From: Longimicrobiales bacterium
GTDB lineage: Bacteria > Gemmatimonadota > Gemmatimonadetes > Longimicrobiales > Gaopeijiaceae
DNA: 5,993 nucleotides
NCBI GenBank assembly: GCA_028280205.1
Contig: JANQME010000253.1
Coordinates: 1 to 5,993, forward strand
Direction of reading: 5' to 3'
The position numbers and the translations under genes were made by a program. The notes beneath the pieces were generated by a model that saw only the letters and a list, made by a program, of their open reading frames with translations, searched no databases and had not been told where the DNA came from. This document shows positions 1 to 5,993 of the stretch, piece after piece. Within the stretch, counting starts at the first letter, position 1; the number at the start of each line of letters is the position of its first letter.

Positions 1-134
1 CGGGCCTGTCCTCCGGCCGGCCGCTCGACGTGGCCGTGGGTCGCGCGCTCGACTTCCTCGCCCGGGCGATCGCGTCGGCTCCGGAGCTCGGCAGGGGACG
101 CGGCCCCGTGAATCACTTCGCCCCGGTGGACTGA
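1..134 (+). CDS. thiD: Hydroxymethylpyrimidine/phosphomethylpyrimidine kinase, C-terminal end (partial)
   Basis: Only the last 43 codons are present; the reading frame enters at base 3 and stops at TGA 132-134. The visible tail contains an amphipathic helix (DVAVGRALDFLARAIASA) followed by LGRGRGPVNHF. This matches the usual end of ThiD-type ribokinase-fold kinases, where a helix of the form AV..A..F/Y...AI..A leads into a Gly-rich G.GPVNHF tail. ThiD phosphorylates HMP and HMP-phosphate to the pyrophosphate that is joined to the thiazole in cytosolic thiamine synthesis. Third codon positions are almost all G or C, which supports real coding. The gene converges on the purine nucleoside phosphorylase gene and overlaps its 3' end by 22 bp. 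The active site and nucleotide-binding residues lie upstream of the window, so the family call rests on the tail alone. A fused ThiD/ThiE protein is unlikely because the protein ends here. Confidence 0.78.
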   Translation, partial: GLSSGRPLDVAVGRALDFLARAIASAPELGRGRGPVNHFAPVD

Positions 135-964
135 CTCGACGCACGGGCCGCAGACAGGCGGGGCAGAGCCGCGAGGAGCAGCCGACGCGTCCTCCCGGCG
201 GCGGCCCGACCGACCTCGAGCACTTCGTCGTGCTCGAGAGGAGTCGCGGACAGGCCGGTGGCACGGTTCGTCACCAGCGACAGACCCACGACCCGGAGAC
301 CGAGCGCGCGAGCCACGGTGACTTCCGCGACCGTGGACATTCCGACCACGTCGGCTCCGAGTCGCGCGAGCATCCGCACCTCGGCCCGCGTCTCGTACGA
401 GGGTCCGCGCACGCCCATGTACGTCCCCTCGTCCAGCTCGATGCCCACTTCGGCGGCGACGACCCGCAGCACCGCCCGCAGACCGGGATCGAACGGGGCG
501 CTCATGTCGGGGAAGCGCGCTTCGCCCCGGCGGGCCGGGCCGGCGAGCGGAGCGTGGAAGGAGAGGTCGATCTGGTCGTCGAGCAGGACGAGGGCGCCGG
601 GGTCGAGTCCGGGGCGGATGCCGCCGGCGGCGTTCGTCAGGACCAGGGTGTCGATGCCCGCTCCGGCGAGCAGGCGGACCGGCGCCACCGCGATCGCGCG
701 CGGATGACCCTCGTACGGGTGGATCCGTCCCGCCTGGACGACCGCGTCGACACCCGCGAGACGCCCGGAGACGAAGCGGCCCCCGTGCCCGGCCACACCG
801 ACCGACGGCAGGAGCGGCACATCGGTGAAGGGAACGACGACCGGATCCTCCACCGCATCGACCAGGTCACCCTGCCCCGACCCGAGGACGAGCGCGATCC
901 GCACCGGCCGAGCGAACGCCGACCGCAAGCGTGCGGAGCCCTTCGCGATCTCGTCGTCGCTCAC
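113..964 (-). CDS. punA: Purine nucleoside phosphorylase, trimeric 6-oxopurine (PNP/MTAP family) type
   Basis: This 283-residue protein has the length usual for the trimeric PNP family (about 270-290 residues). It cleaves inosine and guanosine, and their deoxy forms, with phosphate to give free base and (deoxy)ribose 1-phosphate for cytosolic purine salvage. Motifs in order: phosphate loop LGSGQG (27-32; the family usually has GSGLG), GHGGRFVSG (59-67), AGRIHPYEGH (78-87, phosphate-binding Arg and His), TNAAGG (110-115), a DDQIDLSFHAPLAGP stretch (129-143), DMSAPFDPGLR (153-163), GPSYETRAEVRML (187-199, purine-binding Glu191), VGMSTVAEV (207-215) and VTNRATG (231-237). Asn233 sits where the family reads 6-oxopurines, so adenosine or methylthioadenosine activity is unlikely. 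GTG codons at 970, 967 and 964 are all possible starts. I chose 964 because it makes a GTGA overlap with the rhomboid stop. No strong Shine-Dalgarno is present, which fits translational coupling. The stop is TGA at 115-113, inside the convergent thiD end. Confidence 0.95.
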   Translation of the reverse strand: MSDDEIAKGSARLRSAFARPVRIALVLGSGQGDLVDAVEDPVVVPFTDVPLLPSVGVAGHGGRFVSGRLAGVDAVVQAGRIHPYEGHPRAIAVAPVRLLAGAGIDTLVLTNAAGGIRPGLDPGALVLLDDQIDLSFHAPLAGPARRGEARFPDMSAPFDPGLRAVLRVVAAEVGIELDEGTYMGVRGPSYETRAEVRMLARLGADVVGMSTVAEVTVARALGLRVVGLSLVTNRATGLSATPLEHDEVLEVGRAAAGRTRRLLLAALPRLSAARASSQSTGAK

Positions 965-1695
965 CACCACCCGCCGTGGTCGATCTCTTCGCGCGGCAGG
1001 ACGACTCCACCCCGCTTGGCACGCACGAGCTTCTCGTTCCGGAAGAGGGGAACCAGCAGCAGGCCGGCCACGAACCCGCCTACGTGCGCCCCGTACGCGA
1101 CACCGCCCCCTACGGCGGTCGCGGCGAGGGCCCCACTGAGTTGGAGAACGAACCAGTAGCCCAGCATGAACCACGCCCGTACGGGAACGATCCAGAAGAG
1201 GATCAGCGTGTCGACCCGAACGGTGGGGTAGAGCAGGATGTAGGCACCCATGATCCCGCTGATCGCCCCGGAGGCACCCACCATCGGCACCCCGGACGCG
1301 GGGTCGAGCGCCACCTGAGCCGCGGCGGCGGCGACGCCCGTGCCGAGGTAGAAGGCGACGAAGCGAAGGTGGCCCATGGAGTCCTCGATGTTGTTTCCGA
1401 AGACCCAGAGGAACCAGAGGTTGCCGATGAGGTGCCCCCACCCGCCGTGGAGGAAGATCGAGGTCAGGAGCGCGGGAGCTCCGAGGTTCGGAGCCGAACA
1501 CAACCCACCGGACTCCGGTAGCGGCCGGCCCGTGACGTCGGCCGGCACCACCCCCAGAGCACAGATCGAAGCCACCAGCGGCTCGTAGGCTCCGGCCCCC
1601 TGCACGACGACCCACACGGCCGCGGTGAGGACCCCGAGCGCGATCGTGACGAGCGGGAAGATCTCCGTCGGGTTGTGGTCGCGCAGCGGGAACAT
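961..1695 (-). CDS. Rhomboid family intramembrane serine protease
   Basis: This 244-residue polytopic membrane protein has the rhomboid catalytic layout. HGGWGHLIGN (83-92) carries the oxyanion-side His88 and Asn92, VGASGAISG (139-147) carries the nucleophile Ser142 in the GxSG motif, and YGAHVGGFVAG (201-211) carries the catalytic His204. Hydrophobic segments by eye lie at about 13-32, 76-97, 112-130, 138-156, 164-190 and 196-217, giving the six-helix core. The loop between the first two helices (33-75) is long and holds Cys45 and Cys66. The C-terminus is a short basic and hydrophilic tail. There is no extra domain, so it is a minimal rhomboid close in size to the GlpG core. Such enzymes cleave single-pass membrane proteins within or near the bilayer; the substrate cannot be told from sequence. 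The ATG at 1695 is supported by the family-like MFPLRD opening. It is first in a two-gene operon with the phosphorylase and divergent from dnaK. Confidence 0.95.
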   Translation of the reverse strand: MFPLRDHNPTEIFPLVTIALGVLTAAVWVVVQGAGAYEPLVASICALGVVPADVTGRPLPESGGLCSAPNLGAPALLTSIFLHGGWGHLIGNLWFLWVFGNNIEDSMGHLRFVAFYLGTGVAAAAAQVALDPASGVPMVGASGAISGIMGAYILLYPTVRVDTLILFWIVPVRAWFMLGYWFVLQLSGALAATAVGGGVAYGAHVGGFVAGLLLVPLFRNEKLVRAKRGGVVLPREEIDHGGWW

Positions 1696-1725
1696 CGGGT
1701 CAAGCTACCCTGTGCGAAGCGGAGC

Positions 1726-1776
1726 CGGCAGTGGGCCTCGACCCCGGATCGACGGGCGCACTGCCGAAGTGGCAGT
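1726..1776. repeat. Two mutually exclusive inverted repeats in the dnaK upstream region
   Basis: CGGCAGTG (1726-1733) is the exact reverse complement of CACTGCCG (1759-1766). ACTGCC (1760-1765) also pairs exactly with GGCAGT (1771-1776) around a GAAGT loop. The middle arm can therefore pair with either the left or the right partner, but not both. That is the arrangement of alternative RNA structures, or of overlapping operator half-sites. Whether the region is transcribed is unknown. In sequence this rich in GC, short repeats also arise by chance. Confidence 0.35.
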
Positions 1777-1785
1777 ACCGCGCGC

Positions 1786-1813
1786 CGAAACCCGCCAATC
1801 CGGCGGGCTTTCG
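1786..1813. repeat. Hairpin-forming inverted repeat upstream of dnaK
   Basis: The arms CGAAACCCGCC (1786-1796) and GGCGGG-C-TTTCG (1802-1813) pair over 11 bp with one bulged C at 1808 and an AATCC loop. It ends 78 bp before the dnaK start. It has an A/T-rich base and a GC-rich top but no run of T after it, so it is not a typical intrinsic terminator on the plus strand. It could be a 5' leader structure of dnaK mRNA or a repressor site. It does not match the CIRCE consensus. Confidence 0.4.
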
Positions 1814-1882
1814 CGGCTCTGCACCGGCATGTGGATTGCACTCGGTCAGGTTCGGATCAAAGCAGCGACCTTCCATCTACAC

Positions 1883-1888
1883 GAGGAG
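1883..1888 (+). promoter_or_regulatory. Ribosome binding site of dnaK
   Basis: GAGGAG precedes the ATG at 1892 by three bases (five if the core is read as GAGG). It fixes the dnaK start at MGKVIGIDLG, not at the in-frame ATG far upstream at 1625. Confidence 0.8.
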
Positions 1889-1891
1889 CTC

Positions 1892-3835
<1,944 letters not shown>

Positions 3836-3845
3836 CCACCGGCCG

Positions 3846-3873
3846 GGGACCGGCGGGGCAACCCGCCGGCCCC
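3846..3873 (+). terminator. GC-rich hairpin after dnaK, probable terminator
   Basis: Beginning 10 bases after the dnaK stop, CCGGCGGG (3850-3857) pairs perfectly with CCCGCCGG (3862-3869) around a GCAA loop of the GNRA class. After one A/C mismatch, three more G-C pairs extend the base (3846-3848 with 3871-3873). The following bases, GTTCGGTCG, contain no T run, so it is either a U-tract-poor terminator of the kind seen in GC-rich genomes or an mRNA 3'-end stabiliser. Confidence 0.6.
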
Positions 3874-3889
3874 GTTCGGTCGTCGGAAC

Positions 3890-3938
3890 CGGTGTCCGGG
3901 CGGCAGGCTGGATCGACACCGCCGCCGCCCGGGTACCG
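3890..3938. repeat. Long inverted repeat between dnaK and htrA
   Basis: Bases 3890-3904 pair with 3924-3938 over 15 positions. The inner nine (CCGGGCGGC with GCCGCCCGG) are perfect, then come two G-U wobbles, and then four Watson-Crick pairs. The loop is 19 bases. It follows the dnaK terminator hairpin by 16 bases and ends 99 bases before the htrA start. It may be a second terminator, a leader structure of htrA, or an operator. No T run follows it. Confidence 0.45.
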
Positions 3939-4023
3939 CTTGGAAGAGTACGAGGATTCGAACACGGAGTGTGCGGCCGGGCCGCTCGTACGACCCCGCA
4001 CGCTCGGACGAGATAGAAGGACC

Positions 4024-4030
4024 GGGGAGG
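4024..4030 (+). promoter_or_regulatory. Ribosome binding site of htrA
   Basis: GGGGAGG lies seven bases before the ATG at 4038. This is a strong, well-spaced Shine-Dalgarno, which settles the start of the protease gene. Confidence 0.85.
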
Positions 4031-4037
4031 ACGTCGA

Positions 4038-5588
4038 ATGTACGATCCGCTGAAGGCCAAGACGCGCGTCGTGCTGACCGCCGGCGTGGGCGCGTTGCTC
4101 ATGCTCGGGGTGGCCACGGGACTGGGATGGACCGGCACGTCGCATTCGCTGCCCCCGCTCGCCGAGGCGCCGCAGGTATCGGAGGCCGCCGTGAAGCCGG
4201 CGGTCGACCTGAGCGACGCGTTCACGAATCTGGCGGAAGCCGTGACCCCCGCGGTGGTGCGCATCGAGACGCGCCGGACGGTCACGCGCTCGGCCCGCCG
4301 CGACGTCCCCGAGCAGTTCCGCCGCTTCTTCGACCAGCAGCCCGAGGAGGACGATACGCCGCGCCAGGCCGTGTCGGGTGGGAGCGGCTTCATCGTGACC
4401 GAAGACGGCTACATCCTGACGAACAACCACGTGGTCGAGGGCGCGACCGACGTCCGGGTCTACTTCCCGGACCGCCGCTACTTCCCGGCCGAGGTCGTCG
4501 GCACCGACCCCTTCACGGACGTGGCGGTGATCAAGGTGGACATCGACCGCGACCTGCCGACGATGGCCTTCGGCGACTCGGACGACGTGAACGTGGGCGA
4601 GTGGATCCTGGCGATCGGCAACCCGGGCTTCGGAGCGTCGACGCAGCTCGACTTCACCGTCACCGCCGGGATCATCAGCGCCCGGGGCCGCAACGTGCAG
4701 CTCCTGCAGCGTGATCTCTTCACGGATCCGCGCTACGGCAGCGATCTCGCCGGGTACGCGATCGAGGACTTCATCCAGACCGACGCGGTCATCAACCCGG
4801 GCAACTCCGGTGGGCCGATGGTGAACCTCCAGGGCCAGGTCGTGGGCATCAACTCCGCCATCGCGTCGTCGACCGGCGTCTATCAGGGATACGGCTTCGC
4901 GATCCCGATCAACCTCGCCCGCCGCATCATGGAGGATCTGGTCGAATACGGACACGTGAAGCGGCCCCGGCTCGGCGTCCTCATCGGTGAGGTCGCAGCC
5001 GAGGACGCCGAAGCGTACGGGCTGCCCTCCGTGTCCGGGATCCTCGTGCAGAACGTTCCCGACGACGGTCCGGCCGTCGGCATCCTCCGGGCGGAGGACG
5101 TGATCGTCGCACTCGACGACCGTCCGGTCGGATACACCTCCGAGCTGCAGGCGCAGGTCGCCGAGCGGCGGCCCGGCGATCGCGTCCGGCTCACCGTCTA
5201 CCGGGACGGGGCCCCGATCCAGGTCGACGTCCGGCTCGCCGAGGCGCCCATCAACGACATCGCGGCGACGGTCTCCGAGCGGACGCTCATGGCCGAAGAG
5301 CGGCTCGGCATCCAGGTGGAGTCGCTCGACGTCAGCCTGGCGGACCAACTCGGCTTCGAGGAAGCCGGAGGCGTGGTTCTCTCCGACGTCGCGCCGGGAA
5401 GTGCGGCCCAGCGGCGAGGCGTCGGTGCGATGTTGCGCTGGAAGCTGACGCGGATCAACGACGAGGCGATCGGGACGCCGATGGACGTACGCCGCGCGCT
5501 CGACGACGTGGCCCCGGGGCAGGTGGTGTCGCTGCACTTCGAGGACCCGTCGGGCGACGGGCGTGTGATCAACGTCCGAATGCCGTAA
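4038..5588 (+). CDS. htrA: HtrA/DegP-type periplasmic serine protease with two PDZ domains
   Basis: This 516-residue protein has the Do/HtrA layout: a basic N-terminus (KAKTR, 6-10), one hydrophobic segment (about 11-31) with no clear signal peptidase site, a trypsin-like domain (about 60-300) and two C-terminal PDZ domains (about 310-400 and 422-515). The triad is His131 in TNNHVV, Asp161 in DPFTDVAVIKVD and Ser257 in NPGNSGGP. HtrA proteins degrade, and sometimes refold, misfolded envelope proteins as trimers or larger cages; the PDZ domains gate and sense substrates. The hydrophobic segment suggests a membrane-anchored or exported, periplasm-facing enzyme. A 34-residue Arg-, Gln- and Asp/Glu-rich LA-like loop (about 79-112) lies ahead of the catalytic His, as in DegP. 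The stretch before GNSGG (about 219-245) looks longer than usual. Both PDZ domains keep their LGV/LGI entry strands (312-314, 423-425) but lack the usual GD(V/I)I turn: RAEDVI (351-356) and MLRWKLTRIN (465-474). The gene lies downstream of dnaK and upstream of a tRNA. Whether it is DegP-, DegQ- or DegS-like in role cannot be decided. Confidence 0.96.
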   Translation: MYDPLKAKTRVVLTAGVGALLMLGVATGLGWTGTSHSLPPLAEAPQVSEAAVKPAVDLSDAFTNLAEAVTPAVVRIETRRTVTRSARRDVPEQFRRFFDQQPEEDDTPRQAVSGGSGFIVTEDGYILTNNHVVEGATDVRVYFPDRRYFPAEVVGTDPFTDVAVIKVDIDRDLPTMAFGDSDDVNVGEWILAIGNPGFGASTQLDFTVTAGIISARGRNVQLLQRDLFTDPRYGSDLAGYAIEDFIQTDAVINPGNSGGPMVNLQGQVVGINSAIASSTGVYQGYGFAIPINLARRIMEDLVEYGHVKRPRLGVLIGEVAAEDAEAYGLPSVSGILVQNVPDDGPAVGILRAEDVIVALDDRPVGYTSELQAQVAERRPGDRVRLTVYRDGAPIQVDVRLAEAPINDIAATVSERTLMAEERLGIQVESLDVSLADQLGFEEAGGVVLSDVAPGSAAQRRGVGAMLRWKLTRINDEAIGTPMDVRRALDDVAPGQVVSLHFEDPSGDGRVINVRMP

Positions 5589-5613
5589 GCGGCCGGCCTC
5601 CGAACGCATCGTC

Positions 5614-5645
5614 CGCGGGGGCGTCGGTCGCGCCGCGCCCCCGTG
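5614..5645 (+). terminator. GC-rich hairpin after htrA, possible terminator
   Basis: Starting 26 bases after the htrA stop, bases 5614-5624 pair with 5635-5645 over 11 positions, including two G-U wobbles, around a 10-base loop; the core is GGGGGC with GCCCCC. The following bases, CTTCATCG, have only a weak T content. It would separate htrA transcription from the tRNA downstream. Confidence 0.45.
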
Positions 5646-5646
5646 C

Positions 5647-5675
5647 TTCATCGCCCCCCGTGCGGGGATTATCTT
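5647..5675 (+). promoter_or_regulatory. Possible sigma-70 type promoter for tRNA-Leu and tig
   Basis: TTCATC (5647-5652) and TATCTT (5670-5675) are separated by exactly 17 bases. They match the -35 consensus at three of six positions and the -10 consensus at four of six. The expected start point, about seven bases on, falls just before the tRNA 5' end at 5684. The stretch TTATCTTT is unusually A/T-rich for this window. The match is modest and was found by eye. Confidence 0.35.
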
Positions 5676-5683
5676 TCAGGGCC

Positions 5684-5765
5684 GCGAAAGTGGCGGAATT
5701 GGTAGACGCGCGGGATTTAGGATCCCGTGGCTTCGGCCGTGGGGGTTCGAGTCCCCCCTTTCGCA
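5684..5765 (+). tRNA. tRNA-Leu (anticodon UAG)
   Basis: The full class II cloverleaf can be drawn. The acceptor stem is GCGAAAG (5684-5690) with CTTTCGC (5758-5764) and discriminator A5765. The D arm is GCG (5693-5695) with CGC (5707-5709). The anticodon stem is CGGGA (5711-5715) with TCCCG (5723-5727), loop TTTAGGA, anticodon TAG at 5718-5720. The long variable arm is GGC-TTCG-GCC (5729-5738), as tRNA-Leu requires. The T arm is GGGGG/CCCCC around TTCGAGT (5746-5752). Discriminator A fits leucine identity. The CCA end is not encoded, so CCA-adding enzyme is needed. It reads CUN codons, CUA in particular. It lies 34 bp before tig and may share its transcript. Confidence 0.97.
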
Positions 5766-5799
5766 CTTCGCTCCCCGTCTCCCGGCCACCCCGCAACGC

Positions 5800-5993
5800 A
5801 TGAATCTGGACGCATCCTCTCTGCAGATCTCGATCGAGGAGGGCGAGCGCTGGCGTCGTCACATGAGCGTGACGATTCCCGCAGCCATCGTGCAGGAGGA
5901 GGAGCGACGGGCCGCGCGGGAGATCGCGCCGCGCGCACGCCTCAAGGGCTTCCGGAAAGGGCGCGTGCCCCGGAAGGTCATCGAGTCGCGCTT
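5800..5993 (+). CDS. tig: Trigger factor, N-terminal part (partial)
   Basis: The first 64 codons are present and the gene runs off the right edge. The protein opens MNLDASSLQISIEEGERW and continues to RLKGFRKGRVPRKVIESR (47-64). This contains the ribosome-binding signature GFRKGRVP (50-57) of the N-terminal domain, which docks at protein L23 by the tunnel exit. Trigger factor is the ribosome-bound chaperone and, in its later domain, a prolyl isomerase; it shares nascent clients with DnaK, encoded upstream in this window. The ATG at 5800 aligns with the usual start, since LQISIEE matches the MQVSVE opening of E. coli TF. The Met at residue 22 would cut into the first strand of the domain. No Shine-Dalgarno is visible in the 34 bases after the tRNA, which are C-rich. 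tig is often followed by clpP and clpX, which would lie outside the window. Confidence 0.95.
   Translation, partial: MNLDASSLQISIEEGERWRRHMSVTIPAAIVQEEERRAAREIAPRARLKGFRKGRVPRKVIESR

Larger units (their letters stand above)
1696..1891. promoter_or_regulatory. Divergent intergenic region between the rhomboid gene and dnaK
   Basis: This 196-bp spacer must hold the promoters of both the rhomboid/PNP pair (leftward) and dnaK (rightward). I see no clean sigma-70 promoter, no sigma-32 CTTGAA/CCCAT pair and no complete CIRCE operator. A TTGCACTC at 1836-1843 resembles one CIRCE arm, but the mirror arm is missing. The spacer carries three inverted repeats, listed separately. The dnaK frame stays open through it back to an ATG at 1625, but that extension is not homologous to DnaK. 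Confidence 0.5.

Noticed and set aside
230..1521. Plus-strand frames within 230-1521
   Set aside because: They are antisense shadows of the PNP and rhomboid genes, without motifs, ribosome sites or sensible composition.
971..1615. Upstream extension of the phosphorylase frame to 1615
   Set aside because: It lies wholly inside the rhomboid gene in another frame and has Arg-rich, motif-free sequence. The family-length protein begins at the GTG cluster 970-964.
1836..1861. CIRCE-like operator (TTGCACTC) before dnaK
   Set aside because: Only one arm resembles the TTAGCACTC consensus. The expected GAGTGCTAA arm nine bases on is absent, with about three of nine matches.
1625..1891. In-frame N-terminal extension of dnaK from an ATG at 1625
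   Set aside because: The added 89 residues overlap the rhomboid gene, have no Hsp70 character, and precede a proper ribosome site and the canonical MGKVIGIDLG start.
5569..5938. Minus-strand short frames reading KGGLEPPRPKPRDPKS and AKGGTRTPTAEATGS
   Set aside because: These are translations of the reverse strand of the tRNA-Leu gene, a well-known source of spurious hypothetical proteins.

Overview
This is a GC-rich, gene-dense bacterial chromosome fragment that reads as ordinary housekeeping sequence with a protein-quality-control flavour. Codons strongly favour G or C in the third position. The families present, and the order dnaK, trypsin-like HtrA, tRNA-Leu, trigger factor, would suit a GC-rich environmental phylum such as Gemmatimonadota. 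That assignment is a guess from style and cannot be proven from this window. I found no mobile element, CRISPR array, phage gene or unknown multi-gene system.

Left part (1-1695): the last 43 codons of a plus-strand gene, most likely thiD (thiamine pyrimidine kinase), run tail to tail into a minus-strand pair, overlapping it by 22 bp. The pair is a rhomboid intramembrane serine protease followed by a 6-oxopurine nucleoside phosphorylase. These two overlap by a GTGA start/stop junction and so are probably one transcript with coupled translation.

Middle (1696-3835): a 196-bp divergent spacer carries three inverted repeats and separates the rhomboid from a complete dnaK. No grpE, dnaJ or hrcA lies beside dnaK here, and no convincing CIRCE operator is visible. 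dnaK is followed by a GC-rich hairpin with a GCAA loop, and then by a second, longer inverted repeat.

Right part (4038-5993): a complete HtrA/DegP-type periplasmic protease with an N-terminal membrane segment, an intact His-Asp-Ser triad and two divergent PDZ domains; then a hairpin, a possible promoter and a tRNA-Leu(UAG); and 34 bp after the tRNA the start of trigger factor (tig), cut by the window edge.

DnaK and trigger factor both act on nascent and unfolded cytosolic proteins, HtrA handles misfolded envelope proteins, and the rhomboid cleaves membrane proteins. The window is therefore a loose proteostasis neighbourhood with a purine salvage gene and a thiamine gene attached at the left. 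The parts least explained by standard annotation are the hairpins on both sides of dnaK, the degenerate PDZ loops of HtrA, and the leader-poor tRNA-to-tig junction.
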